NCBI GenBank assembly: GCA_036365515.1
Contig: CM070874.1
Location: 42,283,083 to 42,347,082, forward strand
Source: Torymus aiolomorphi
Taxonomy: Eukaryota > Arthropoda > Insecta > Hymenoptera > Torymidae
DNA: 64,000 nucleotides
Direction of reading: 5' to 3'
The notes below the pieces were generated by a model, which was not told where the DNA came from, searched no databases, and worked only from the letters and a program-made list of their open reading frames with translations. This document shows, piece by piece, positions 10,815-22,045 of this stretch (its first letter is position 1; every line of letters starts with the position of its first letter). The position numbers were made by a program, and so were the translations under genes.

Positions 10815-11380
10815 TATGAAATAAAATAAATCGAAATTCTTTTTTTTTCGACGCGTCTTATTGCGGTAACGTGATCGCTATGGGACATTCTTCTGATGGA
10901 TTCAAAAAACAAACGAAATACAGATTAAAAGAATGAAAAATAGAAGGTAAAAATAGAATAAGAAGGTGACAATTCATTAGCTTCTCTCATAAGGATGCCG
11001 TGTATCGGTCAATAGGATATAATAGCTCATTTTCTCCCCTTGTTGCACAATGTAATAATGGCGCTATAAAATGTTGGTCTTTTAGGTGATACATTTTTCA
11101 CGATGGTGAAACTGTAAGGATCTCCCGAGTAGCGTTCGTGCCTAAAAAGTACAATAATACATTTTTTTCGCAGAAAAAAAAATGTATGCATCAAAGAGCA
11201 TTTAGTTCCAATTCATTATTTCCAGTTATACTGTGACATATCAGTGTAATTCCATACAATGGTGTGTGATCAAATGGAAGGAGATTAATTCAACTATATT
11301 GCTTCGTATTATCTCAGATATTGCGAATCTCTTGGTTGAAACACATTCGTATTAAAAATTATAAAGAAGAAAAAGAACCT
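10815..11380. other. Possible DIRS 5' end; otherwise empty
   Basis: This would be the upstream terminal repeat of the DIRS-like element, but no matching copy exists in the window. Nothing else is recognised. Confidence 0.35.
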
Positions 11381-11469
11381 TTACATCCATTTGAAAATAT
11401 GTAAACGAGAAATGATGTTTTCAGGTATCCGAGTTGCTACTCCTCAAGCAATATCGTCAGTAAGCTGTG

Positions 11470-11700
11470 CAATAACGGATGGCTTGATACGGGGTCGTAG
11501 CGGTGCTGTTATTAGCGGTCCTCAACGTGGTCTCATGCGGCGACCAATTCCATCACGGGGCGGTCAACTTGAAATTGCTGGCGTTATTGTTGGCCAATGG
11601 GGCGCGAACTACGGACAACCGGGCCGACTACCTCAGCCTCTGCAAGGGCCACCCCGTGGACGGCTCCCTCCACAGGTATAATATTGCCATCAACAACAAC
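11470..11700 (+). pseudogene. Possible ankyrin-repeat fragment
   Basis: One plus-strand frame contains NLKLLALLLANGARTTDN followed by a YLSLCKGHP segment, which resembles the second helix and loop of an ankyrin repeat (LLLxNGAxxxxxN). The stretch is GC-richer than its flanks. Stop codons upstream and loss of the TPLH-type motif suggest a decayed fragment. Only one repeat can be argued for, so this is weak. Confidence 0.3.
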
Positions 11701-12190
11701 AGCGCTTCTACATGCACAATTGTAGTTTTGCTTTGTTACAGTATCAATCAAAATAATTCTCTCTACTTATAAGTAAAGAGAAATTGGCAGTGCCAATTCT
11801 TTTGGGCATCATGCATTTACATTATAAAAGTTTTTTTATGAACACTGTTAATATTATATTTTTATTAATATTTTGTAAAAAAAATATGATAACAACAGAA
11901 AATTTATTAAATATATATATAGAGGTAGTTTAGGCGGTCACGCCATCCTGCGCGCCAACCCCCCGCTGTCTATATAAAAACTTCGTTTTTACATATGCGA
12001 CACCACCGCTACTATTTAGGAGAACCTTATATCTTCGAAATTTGCCAAAACTATTATATCTTTAATACTAATATATGCCACAGTGCCATAAGTGTCCCAT
12101 TATGGCACGTCGTGCAGTGGGCCACTGAAGGCACTAGTGTCGTACGATATTTTATAGCACGTTAAGGTGGTTCTATGAGCAGATATAGTA
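11701..12190. other. No gene recognised
   Basis: AT-rich, with a GC-richer stretch at 11930-11970. No supported feature. Confidence 0.55.
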
Positions 12191-12339
12191 CTTAATTATA
12201 AAATATTCTATAATGAATTGTTTTCATACTGCAAAGTAAGAACCCATATAGTATCATAGACCGGTACTTTAAGTTACGGAAAAAAATTTTTTTTAACGAA
12301 GTTTCAGTACTAACAAAGTAGATATCGTCAATGTAAAAA

Positions 12340-12671
12340 AATGATGCACCAATTGCTTTAATCTTTTTCATTTTTGCTTCAATTTCAATGTTTAACGGCT
12401 CATTTTCATCTTTGTTGGATTTCATTACGAGATATCGTGGATCAAATTAAAACATTTTTAAAACCTTAAAAGTTACAGGCAATAGTTTATTAAGTTTGGC
12501 TCGAATTCATACCAGAGTCTTACAAAACTTGATAAATAATTGCCTGTAATTCTTCAGGTTTAAACAATTTATTAATTTGTTTCACGATACCTCCTAATGA
12601 AATCCAACAAAGATGAAAATGAGTCTTTAAAAATTGAAATTGAAGCAAAAATGAAAAAGATTAAAGCGATT
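12340..12671. repeat. Large inverted repeat abutting the copia 5' LTR
   Basis: Sequence 12343-12425 read on the minus strand (AAATCCAACAAAGATGAAAA onward) recurs on the plus strand at 12598-12671. Inner segments also pair, e.g. ACAGGCAATAGTTTATTAAG at about 12476 with ATAAATAATTGCCTGTAA at about 12533. The arms are about 160 bp with little spacer. The right arm is cut exactly where the copia LTR starts. Both arms encode the same short Lys/Glu-rich peptide, but nothing about it is recognised. Confidence 0.75.
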
Positions 12672-12905
12672 TGGAAGTATGCGCGCTTCCCGCGTGTGTG
12701 TATGCCAGTATCTGTATGTGTGAGTGGAGGGAGCGCCCTCCCCTCTGCACTGCGTGCGGCTGTCTCCGCGAGCGCCACTTCTCATAGAACGCTGGACCCG
12801 AGCGGACGTGTGTGCGAGAGAGAGAAAGCTTATTGAATAAACCTTAACGTATATTAAACAGTGTGTGACTGTTTATTTCATCTCATCCTCACCAACCATC
12901 CAACA
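12672..12905 (+). repeat. copia 5' LTR
   Basis: It begins TGGAAGTATGCGCGCTTCCC and ends CCAACA, with TG...CA ends. It matches 23456-23686 almost throughout. A (GA)-rich GCGAGAGAGAGAAAGC block and AATAAACC, a possible polyadenylation signal at about 12834, lie in its 3' half. Confidence 0.93.
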
Positions 12906-12985
12906 GGTTATGGACCCAGAGCGCTCAGCTGAGCCAGGAGGCCCAGGTTATGGACCCAGAGCGCTCAGCCAATCCAGGAGGCCCA
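12906..12985 (+). promoter_or_regulatory. Primer-binding site, tandemly duplicated
   Basis: Immediately after the LTR is GGTTATGGACCCAGAGCG. This resembles the copia-type site that pairs with the anticodon-stem region of initiator tRNA-Met (core GGTTATGG.CCCAG). The whole 40-bp unit is repeated at 12946, so there are two consecutive candidate sites. Confidence 0.75.
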
Positions 12986-14305
12986 GGAGGCGGAAAAATC
13001 GAAAGGTATGAGAGTGATAATAACCAGGTCGCGAAGAAAGGTCCTTTGTCTGTAAGAGACAAAACAATGACTGCTGCCGCGCCGTGCGTGGAGAGTCGCG
13101 TTCGGGAGAAGAAAACTGTCGAGAGTTAAAGAATTAGAATCGTGTCGAACGCGGCGAAAGTATACCTGAAGTTCGTCAAAAGGTTAAATAAAAATGTCGG
13201 ACGCGAGAAAAAGAAAACGCGAAAGTTCTTTTTTACAACCTGTGCGAGTAAGAAATTTTGTTTTTGTGTTTGTATAGAAGAGTGTCGCGAAAGATAAAAG
13301 TAAGAGAAATGCGGAAGTTAAAATTAAAATAACAAACTGCCTAAAGTTCGTGGAATAAAAAATCGAGGTATATTGTTTGAGTCGACCAAGCGTGTTCGTA
13401 CAAGAGTTTTCGGTTGTATATACCGGTAACGGGAAGTGGACGCACTTCTCAGAACCGGCACGTGCCGAGTGATGAGTACTCGCCGTCATGCCAACACAGG
13501 CACGATTGCGAAGGGAGGGAGCACGTGGTCGTGTCTGATCAACATGGCGGCGTGTCGACTTCCCGCGCGAACATCGGAGGGAGCGAAAGACAGAAGCGAC
13601 AGGCTCACCGCGCGCGCAATCGTACAACGGCCGCGAGTCGAAGCGGCAGACGCGCGCGAGCGTAAAGTGGTCATGAGCCACAGTGGTAGGCACGCGCAAG
13701 CGTAAAGTGGCCGTGAGCCACAGCGGTAGGCGCGCGAGTGTATAGCGGTCAAAACAGATGAAACAGCAGGCGCGCGCGAGTGTGTAACAGCCGCTGATGC
13801 GAAAGGCGTCGCGCCCGCACACATAAGTACATACATACACATATGCCTCGCATCGATGCGGACTGACGCGAGACGCTGTGCGTCGCGGAGGCTGCAGACT
13901 TTGCGAGCATAGAAATGTGGAGGCGTGCCTTATGCGAAAGGAAAGGGAAGATGGCGAATGGTACGAATGGAATATGTGTGTGTGTGTGTGTCATAACTAT
14001 GGGAATTGGTATATTTGAAGAGATATCAACGTATAGATCGGTACTTTTGAAGAGATGTCGGCATTTTGAAGAGACTCCTCAAATTTCTCAAAGCAAGAAT
14101 CGCGACTTTTGAAGAGAAATCTATACCCCCTTTTCCCAGAGTCGGTAACCTGAGGGTCATTATTTCTTTAGTCACATTGTCCGAACTCTGAACGTAAGGT
14201 TCACATCTCCTCAAAAGTACCAATTAACAAACATATATATAATATATATATATTTATTTATAACGGACTATATAACACTGTATAATCCCAGAAATAACGC
14301 TTAAA

Positions 14306-14309
<4 letters not shown>

Positions 14310-14361
<52 letters not shown>
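14310..14361. repeat. (AT)n microsatellite
   Basis: An uninterrupted AT tract of about 25 units. A second, longer one is at 14707-14830 with a few interruptions. Confidence 0.95.
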
Positions 14362-14365
<4 letters not shown>

Positions 14366-14705
14366 CATCTGGGACGCATTTTGAGGATTATATAAGTCAT
14401 ATATACCGAATTTTGAGGATTTTGTAGGCATTTTGAGGAGTCTCCTCAAAAGTCCAAAGCACTCGAGAGGCATTTTGAGGATTTTTCAGCGGTTTCCACA
14501 ATAGTGTGTTAATACATCGATTTCGGAAATTCCGTGATATTTTTCCGTAAAAGCGGGCGCCGCAGGCGTCGTGGTGTTAGTCAATAACCTTAGGGTCATT
14601 ATTTCTTTAGTCACGCGCTTGTTTATTGGTTGTTTATAACAATGTTTATATTTGTGTCACCACTATTGTACAAATTCTTTATGAAATTCTCAAAATACCG
14701 TATAA

Positions 14706-14706
<1 letters not shown>

Positions 14707-14772
<66 letters not shown>

Positions 14773-14783
14773 TATATATATAG

Positions 14784-14830
<47 letters not shown>
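14707..14830. repeat. (AT)n microsatellite, interrupted
   Basis: About 60 AT units with short GATATATATATAGTT interruptions. The Tyr-Ile ORFs in both directions are artefacts. Confidence 0.95.
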
Positions 14831-14833
<3 letters not shown>

Positions 14834-15404
14834 GAGCATGCATGCATCGAAATACTCAAACCGAAAACTGACTGCGCAGTCTAAATAAATAAATTAAAAC
14901 TAAACACGCACACAATTAAATGTTCTGAAACAATTTACCGATAATAATAAATATATGCATATGAGGCGTTTCACGTCAGCTCTCCGGCGCGGCGCGCGAG
15001 CGCGAAATCGTGCTGTTTTCAGCTTGTGTTTGAAGGGCTAAGATGTATCTAAAAAAAATAATCCCCAAGTGATTTCGATGTATTTTTTCCTCAGCTTTCC
15101 GATGGTGCTATTAGTTTCTCAAAATTTTTCAATTCTAACCTCAAAAAAACATAAAACGTGTTATATCTCAAAAACTATATTTTTAATATTTTTTTTTACC
15201 TGCTAGATCGAAAGAGGAGGAAATTTTACATGGATATAGCCTTTTTCTACATAGGGGTTTTTTGATTTTTTCGAGATATTATTCAAGAAATACAAGGCGC
15301 TCGGCCAGCCGCCGCGCGCGGCGTGCGTCACTGCAGAGTCGCTGTGCGATCGGAGTTGCTCCATTTAACATCATAACAATGTTTGTTCACAAGCTTTTAA
15401 ATAT

Positions 15405-17265
15405 TCAAGTCTTTTTAACATTTTTAGTCTTTTTTAATTTAGGAAATAAATCATAGTTAGATGCTAAAGAAGTTTTTTTAAGTTGCAGAGTCTTTTCATC
15501 TATTGGAATAAAAGCGTGGTATTTCAAAGTACCTGAAATGGCTTTTGCTTTATCGAATCTAACTTTTAATTCCAAAGAATTTTGTTCATAAACTTCTTTG
15601 CTACTGTAGAAAATCTTTGTTTCTTTACTATAATTTTGTGCCCAATTATAAAGATCGTAGGCTGTAAGGATTTTGTGAGCTCCTGTAAGCTGTAAGCTAG
15701 CTCTACGGGCCCCTCTTTTTAAATTAGCACCTATGCCATCGCAACCACTTTTGCCATGTGCAGTGGCAAAAAAATGCCATTCAGCTTTTATTTTAAAATC
15801 CTCTTCATGATGAAAAAGATTCTGAAAATTATTTTTATTTTTAAAATGCTGTGCTGCACCATCGGTTATATAATAAATTTTTTTTAGTTGATGATGACCT
15901 TTCAAATAGTTTAGAATAATTTTTTGATATTCATATACAGAAACGGTATCATGATTTAAATTGTCAGAAATAATAGCTACACTTTCGTGTTTGAGATCAT
16001 CGTTTTCTCTATAATACACTATAATTGTAAATATAGTGGCTTGATTATTATTCCAATGAAACGATTGAGCTGAATTTTGAACAACAAAAGCGTAATTTTC
16101 AGCAAAATCAAAACTAATTACTATCTCTCCATCTTCAAGATTTTCTTTTAAATTTCTGATAAACAGTGCTTGTTGTTTAGCAAAAAAATCGTGCGTTTTT
16201 AATTTAATCAATTTGTCTTTCAATATTTCAAGAAAGCTAGAAATTTTTATCGTTTCAAATATTATTGAGCAGCGATCCGTTTGCTTCCATGATTCATATT
16301 TAATTTCTTGAATGCCATGATTTTTAAAACTTTTCATCATAATTTCTTGAAGATTTGAAAAATTAGCTACGCAATCCAAACAATCACCCAAGAAACATTT
16401 ATCCGATGGTTGACTACAAACAATTTTATTTATACAATCTTTATAATTTTCTAAAGGTGAATCACTATCCTTTGTCAAATGTTTCAAATTAATTGCATCT
16501 AGCATAAGTTTGACATTTTCATGATGTACGCATACGCATACATTATGTGTGCCACTTGTTCCAGCCAGCACACAATGTTTTGGTTTTAATTGTGTGAATT
16601 TTGTATAGCCTATCTTAACTTCCGGATATTCATTTTTAAATAAAATATAAATTTCATTCAAATTACCTAGAAGTAATCTTTTTTGAACGTTTAAGCGTTC
16701 ACCAGTAATTTGTTTTATTGAAATAAAATAAATAAAAATAAAAATTTATGAAAATTCCAGGCAATAATTTACTGATATCGTCACGATCATAAAAGTTTTT
16801 TACCGTATTTTTGGTTTCATTAGAAAGCTCTTTTCCTTTATTTTTCAACGGTACCGTCAAAATATTTCCAACAGTAGCTTCAGTTAGTATTGTTCTTGCT
16901 TCCCATTCCGTACAACCTAATCTTTCTATTAAATTTTTACGAGACCAAAATCTAGGGGCAAGGGACAGTAATAACATTCTTTAATCTTTTGACTTTGTCT
17001 CAGAAAGTTTACTTCTTAAATTTTCAAATATTGCCATGGCAGCTTTGTGGTCATCATCATCACAATCCGATTTAATTCTTTTTGGTATCGGAGAAGATTC
17101 ACTCGATTTGCGTTTATTATAAATCAAAAATTTGCACGTAAGACAAACTTTCGCTCCATCTGGTATTGATAGAAATGATTGTGCTAATGATTTTGGGAAA
17201 TTTGTTAACTCATTAGAGTGTTCATTCCTTCCTAAAGGATTCACACATTTTAATGAAAAACTCAT
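15405..17265 (-). pseudogene. Transposase-like protein of element A
   Basis: Three consecutive minus-strand blocks: 17265-16981 (94 aa), 16977-16699 (92 aa, same frame, separated only by the TAA at 16981-16983) and 16661-15405 (418 aa, after a frame change). The N-terminal block has CVNP ... CLTC, a probable zinc-binding site. The middle has FWSRKNLIERLGCTEWEAR. The C-terminal block has HCVLAGTSGTHNVCVCVHH, DFAEN (16095-16109), TDG followed by QHFKN (15858-15866) and HGKSGCDGIG (15735-15758). By analogy with RNase H-fold transposases, the Asp of DFAEN and TDG and the Asp of CDGIG are candidate catalytic residues; this is inference. I recognise the family as a repetitive one in animals but cannot name it securely; Sola-like is a guess based on 4-bp duplications. 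Confidence 0.75.
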
Positions 17266-17526
17266 GTTTGTTTAAAAAAAAAGATAAATCAATTGAAGGG
17301 GGATAGCAGTAAGTTTGTCATGAAAGACAGATAAATCGCAGTATAGCACAATATAGTATAGATATTGAACGGTTTTCCAAAAAACCAATACTTCAACGCT
17401 ACACATCACTCGTATATAAGCCCTACGTGCTGCATAATTACTTACGGGTATCTAAATGCAATGACTAGCCCTCTAGCGGTGGTTAAATAATTAATGAATG
17501 AATGAATAAATGCCGCCGCGCGCCGA

Positions 17527-17894
17527 TGCTGCAGTGACGCACGCCGCGCGCGGCGGCAGGCCGAGCGCCTTGTATTTCTTGAATAATATCTCGAAAAAAT
17601 CAAAAAACCCCTATGTAGAAAAAGGCTATATCCATGTAAAATTTCCTCCTCTTTCGATCTAGCAGGTCAAAAAAAATATTAAAAATATAGTTTTTGAGAT
17701 ATAACACGTTTTATGTTTTCTTGAGGTTAGAATTGAAAAATTTTGAGAAACCATCGGAAAGCTGAGGAAAAAATACATCGAAATCACTTGGGGATTATTT
17801 TTTTTAGATACATCTTAGCCCTTCAAACACAAGCTGAAAACAGCATGATTTCGCGCTCGCGCGCCGCGCCTGGAGAGTTGACGTGAAACGCCTC
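17527..17894. repeat. Right TIR of element A
   Basis: This is the reverse complement of about 14963-15345. The two arms differ by only a few substitutions and one-base indels, so the element is relatively young compared with C. Confidence 0.88.
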
Positions 17895-18600
17895 ATATAT
17901 GACGAAATTGATTTGATCTATTCCATAATAGATGACACTGTCTTGCTATTATTTCTGAGGACCCGGGAGGTTATTCATGAGTTTCCAACAAAACACGCGG
18001 ACGAGCGTATGTGGGTGGAATTGACAGAGAAAGAGATAATGTTTATAGCTGAAAAAGGAGTGTCATATAAACTTGGTACAATTAATTTATATTCAATATG
18101 GCTTGTGTTCAGCAAATTGAATAACAATTATAATCTAACTCTTTTATACCAAAGCATTTTATAACAGAAGAGGAAGAAAGGTTGCTAAAGAAAGCAATAG
18201 GAAATAGAACAGAAAAGCTGTATTTGTCTTATTGCAACATTAACGATTTAGAATGTGCCAAAATAAAAGAGAAAGGGCGTGATGAAGAAATAGTAAAAGA
18301 GCGTGACGAAGAAAAAGAGAAAAAGCGTGATTAAGTAAAAGTAAAAGGACGTGACGAAGAAAAAGAGAAAGAGCGTGATGAAGTAAAAGCGAAAGAGCGT
18401 GTCGAAGAAAAAGAGAAAGAGCGTGATGAAGTAAAAGCGAAAGAGCGTGAAGAGGAAAAGGAAAAAGAGCATAATGAAGAAAATACGAAAGATAATGATG
18501 AACTTGGCTGTTCACACGCCAGTAAGGGACTCCGAGAATGCTTTGAGTCCAACCATTTCACGGAGCAGATTGCTGCTCAATGTCCTCAAAGACTGGCATA
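17895..18600 (+). pseudogene. Upstream ORF of copia: charged repeats plus gag-like zinc-knuckle copy
   Basis: After element A the plus strand is open to 18164 with no recognisable motif, then shifts frame into a Lys/Glu/Arg-rich segment of nine octapeptide repeats (18281-18496). Directly after it comes a copy of the gag zinc-knuckle region: GLRECFES here matches GLRVCFEC at about 19960, and QIAAQCPQ matches HIAAHCPQ. A stop follows in CPQRLA-TAG (about 18600). It is interrupted by a TAA inside the repeats. Its role is unknown; duplication of gag sequence is the likeliest origin of the C-terminal part. Confidence 0.5.
18281..18496. repeat. 24-bp minisatellite, nine units
   Basis: Units of the form GAYGAAGWAAAAGMGAAAGA plus GCGT follow each other in register, giving an octapeptide of type D-E-x-K-x-K-E-R. 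Alternate units are more alike, so the higher-order period is 48 bp. The antisense His/Leu/Phe-rich ORFs are shadows of it. Confidence 0.9.
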
Positions 18601-18839
18601 GGAAGTAGCGAAAGCAGCGGCAGTAGAGAAAGTAAAAACACCGAAAGAAATTGTAAAACAAGCGGCAGATAACATTTCGGTCAGCGAACATCAGAATGAG
18701 AAAATAATCACAACATTGGCAGCATGGTCAACATTAAACCTAAAATTAAAAATATACAAACAATAACCTCTACAAACTAAGTTTTCATGAACAGGTATGT
18801 AAATATAAATGAATCTAGACTCTTTGACTCTATTTTGAC

Positions 18840-19036
18840 AGAAATCTAACGTCAGTTATCAGAATTGGATGAGCGGATGGATGAAGCGAACGGAGCTAGA
18901 CCAAAAGAAACTGGCTGACAAGGTTGAGGCGAATCACAACCAAGTATTCGAGTACATGGGTAAAGAACTAAACGCTATGTGGAACGAATTGAGCGAACAG
19001 GTAGAAGATAATATCTCTGATGATAATGAAGGATAA
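18840..19036 (+). pseudogene. Helical gag-region fragment of copia
   Basis: A short open stretch containing WMKRTELDQKKLADKVEAN and ending in an acidic tail before TAA at about 19034. The composition suggests a coiled coil. No start codon context is convincing. It lies between the charged-repeat ORF and gag. Confidence 0.4.
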
Positions 19037-19071
19037 TCATTCAACAAACAAGCGGTTTAAGTTCCACACAA

Positions 19072-20395
19072 ATGTCTTTTGATAATATTAATAAAACGGA
19101 AGTGATTCATTTAATTAAAGATGAATTGCGAAAGATAAATAAAACAAACGATACAAATAACGGAAGTTTCATTGATGTATCGAGAAAATTGACAGAAACG
19201 TCAAAGTTCGGACTATCAAGAAAAGGATCTGTTTTAAAAAGGGATTATAAATTAACAAAACAGACAAAATTTTAATATTTCTTTGATTTCTTTGCGTCAG
19301 AATTAAGAGCGAATGATATTTTGTATGTAATCGATGATTCTGTCAAAGCGAATGATGAATTAAACGAATCGGTGAAAGAAAAACGCAAATTTAAGGTACG
19401 AGACATTTTGATAAATCACATTGACAATAAATATCATGCGAAAGTAATGGATATTAAAGATCCAGCTATATTGTTAAATAAAATTAAAGAAATTAAATTG
19501 AGTGAAGTCAATATTACTTCTTCTACATTAAGGAGACAGTTATACGTTATATAATATGCATTATAAACCAGAAAAGGAAAGGGCAATTGATTTCATTGAT
19601 AAATTCGAAGAAGTTGTTCATAATTATAACAACCTTTCAGGAATTCAAACTTTGTCTGCCGATGAAATACGTGATGCATTTTATAACGGTGTAGGTGGAT
19701 CAAATAATAAAATACAAAGTGTTGACTTCGTGATGAGAAGTACAACCAATAAACCTCTCAGTTTTGATCAAACTAAAATGCTTGTATTACAGATTGAGAG
19801 TGTAAGAACACAGACGAAAGACCAAGCGAAAGATCAAGCGAAAGGCCAAGCTACAACGATGGCAGCAAGCCTTGAAGTAAACACAACACTACCCAAGTGT
19901 TTCAATTGCGACGACTTCGGGCACTTAGGAAAGAACTGCCTACATGCCGGTACGGGACTCCGAGTATGCTTTGAGTGCAAGCAACTCATGAAGCACATCG
20001 CTGCTCATTGTCCTCAAACACTGGCAAAGGAAGGTCGAAAGAACGCCCATCAAAGGTACGAAAGTAGAGTTTTCTATAACTATAATAGAAATAGAAGCAA
20101 AAGTAGAGGCACTAAGGGAAAGAATGAAAGGCAATGCGATAATAGCCCTAAGAGATATAGACCAAATAATTTCGAAAGTAACAATGATAGCGACAGACAA
20201 CATCGATATAATATAAACAGGGGAAGAAATGGAAAGTCAAATAGCGGCAGAGGCGGACGAGGTAAAGGTATAAAGCGAAAGCTAGAGAAAAGTCGTGCTT
20301 TTAATGTCACGAACATAGAAAGAAAGAAAGAAAGAAAAATGAAAATGTTTTACTTACCGAATTTTTGGCATATACAGGCGCTACAGAGCATTTAA
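19072..20395 (+). pseudogene. gag: copia Gag (nucleocapsid)
   Basis: Three plus-strand pieces: 19072-19275, 19321-19554 and 19556-20395. The first two are separated by stops; the third continues the second after a stop at 19552-19554. The middle of the protein resembles the helical gag domain common to copia elements. A CX2CX4HX4C knuckle is seen at CFNCDDFGHLGKNC (about 19898-19939), followed by a second, irregular one, CFECKQLMKHIAAHC, with one extra residue before His. A basic, Arg/Gly-rich tail follows. The start at 19072 is preceded by a purine-rich context only. Confidence 0.8.
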
Positions 20396-21361
20396 TAAAT
20401 TCGAGACTCATATTTAAAACCTTTAATAAACAAGCGAAAGAAATTAAATGCGCAAACAAAAACGAGTATGCTAATTTAAGATCGGAGGGAGAAGGTCACG
20501 TTCAGGGTTATTCCGGGGTAGACAAATTGATCGATCTAGACAATGTTATCTTTGCTGAAAATCTATCCGATAATTTTCTATCTTTGCGAAAGTTTGTTGA
20601 TCAAGGTTTATGTATTTATTTGGATAATGAGAAAATTGACATTTATGATCCAGTGTCGAATGAATCATTTATATCGGGTATATATAAAAAGCCATACTGG
20701 GTGATAGAATTTGAAATTAACGACAAAAGTAGCGAAAGAGGTCAATTAGTTGATAAAACTGTAGCGTACGTGACTACTAGGCGTATGAAAAATCAAATAA
20801 ATACAGAAACTGCGAAAGAAAACGAAAGAAATAATCAAAGTGAAAGTAATGTTGAGGGTAAGAACAACAAAAGCGTCGCAAATGCTGACTTTGAAAATAC
20901 TGTGTTAAACAGAAAGTTAAATAATATTAGCGAAAGTGAAATAAGCGAGCGAAAGGAAAATTATGACTTATACACAGAAACCCAGAACGAACCTTCTAAC
21001 TATAATAAGGCTATGCTGTGGCACGCAAGAATGGGACATGCGTCATTAAACTACTTGAAGGCAATGCAGCGAAAGTATCCGCATGTTAAAGATTTAAATC
21101 AAACGGTCTTTGATGACGGAATTCTTGATTGTGAAGTATGTATGATCTCGAAGATCAATCGATTGCCTTTTAAACAAACTCGAGTAAGAGCGACAGAACC
21201 GTTGCAAATTACACATTCAGACATAATGGGGATGATAAGTCCAGCCACTTATCCAAAGAAATACAAATATATTTCGGTATTGATAGATGACTATTCTCGC
21301 CTTGCCATTGCATACCCAATGAACACAAAAGGCGAAACTGCGTTCTGTTTCGAATCCTTTG
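20365..21361 (+). pseudogene. pol: copia protease and integrase N-terminal half
   Basis: The open frame, one frame back from gag, begins with the protease signature, but reads AYTGATEHL where copia proteases have a D(S/T)GA; the catalytic Asp is Tyr here (codon TAT at 20371-20373). The integrase follows: LWHARMGHASLNYL (H-x4-H) and CEVC form the HHCC zinc site, and HSDIMG carries the first Asp of the D,D,E triad. The frame is interrupted by the TTAA-flanked MITE directly after ...SFVK; the integrase resumes beyond it in the same frame. Confidence 0.85.
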
Positions 21362-22045
21362 TTAAGGTAGTTCTCTTGGTCGCAACAGCAGTTTTCGAAT
21401 TTTTAATTTTTAAATAATGCTTTATTAATTTGATAATCCAAGAGTTAGTACATGTAACAAATATATACTAGAAGGAACATAAAACAATTATTTTCAGACA
21501 AATTCAGGCAATTGTTACTATGATTTTGTTACAATTAAAGACAAAAACTTCAATAAGTTCTTTAATTCTTTTTGTTTTTTATCTGATCGTAACGAAATAA
21601 AGCTTATTTTGTTCGTTAACAAATTTCAAGGGTAGTATCCATGGGAAAATTTATGGTACGAGTTACCAGTACGGCACAATATCAATTTCTTTAAAAAAAG
21701 CAAGTCAAGTTTTAATGAACAAATTGATATTGCACCGTACCTAACTCATATCATAAATTTTCCCATTGATACTCCCCCTGAAATTTGTTAACGAACAAAA
21801 TAAGCTTTATTTAGTTAAAATCAGATAAAAAACAAAAAGAATTAAAGAACTTATTGAAGTTTTTGTCTTCAATTGTAATAAAATCATAGCAACTATTCCT
21901 TCAATTTGTCTGAGAAAAATTTTTTTATGTTCCTTCTACTATATATTTGTTACATATACTAACTCTTGGATTATCAAATTAATAAAGCATTATTTAAAAA
22001 TTAAAAATTCGAAAACTGCGGTTGCGACCAAGAGAACTACCTTAA
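21362..22045. mobile_element. Palindromic MITE, TTAA target site (Kolobok-like)
   Basis: TTAA at 21362-21365 and 22042-22045 flank a 676-bp element with ends GGTAGTTCTCTTGGTCGCAA and its complement. The two halves are inverted copies of each other over nearly the whole length, with a centre at about 21705. TTAA duplications with ends starting GG point to Kolobok rather than piggyBac, whose ends start CC; this assignment is inferred. No coding capacity. Confidence 0.8.

Larger units (their letters stand above)
12986..14962 (+). other. copia 5' leader, non-coding
   Basis: GC-rich to 13910, then AT-rich. It holds several GCGAAAG heptamers and ~41-bp degenerate repeats at about 13660-13800 built around GCGTAAAGTGG ... 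GAGCCACAG. From 14010 to 14480 the phrases TTTTGAAGAG/TTTTGAGGAG and their complements recur, and GGGTCATTATTTCTTTAGTC occurs twice (14154 and 14594). Arg-rich ORFs on both strands at 13.2-13.8 kb follow from base composition and are not accepted. Confidence 0.6.
14963..17894 (-). mobile_element. TIR DNA transposon A
   Basis: Long inverted ends (about 14963-15345 and 17527-17894) start GAGGCGTTTCACGTCA and are nearly identical, with a GC-rich CGCCGCGCGCGGCG block at their inner edges. ATAT stands on both outer sides and is a possible 4-bp target duplication. The interior encodes one transposase-like protein on the minus strand. It sits in the copia leader. Element C (58573 on) shares the TIR start and protein family; element B shares the protein family only. 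Confidence 0.88.

Noticed and set aside
13184..13840. 218-codon minus-strand ORF and overlapping plus-strand ORFs, Arg/Ala-rich
   Set aside because: All frames are open because the copia leader is GC-rich and poor in stops; no motif, and the repeats at 13660-13800 account for the composition.
14623..14884. Tyr-Ile repeat ORFs on both strands
   Set aside because: Read from an (AT)n microsatellite.
18240..18561. Leu/Phe/His/Ser-rich minus-strand ORFs that look like membrane proteins
   Set aside because: They are the antisense of the Lys/Glu octapeptide repeats.
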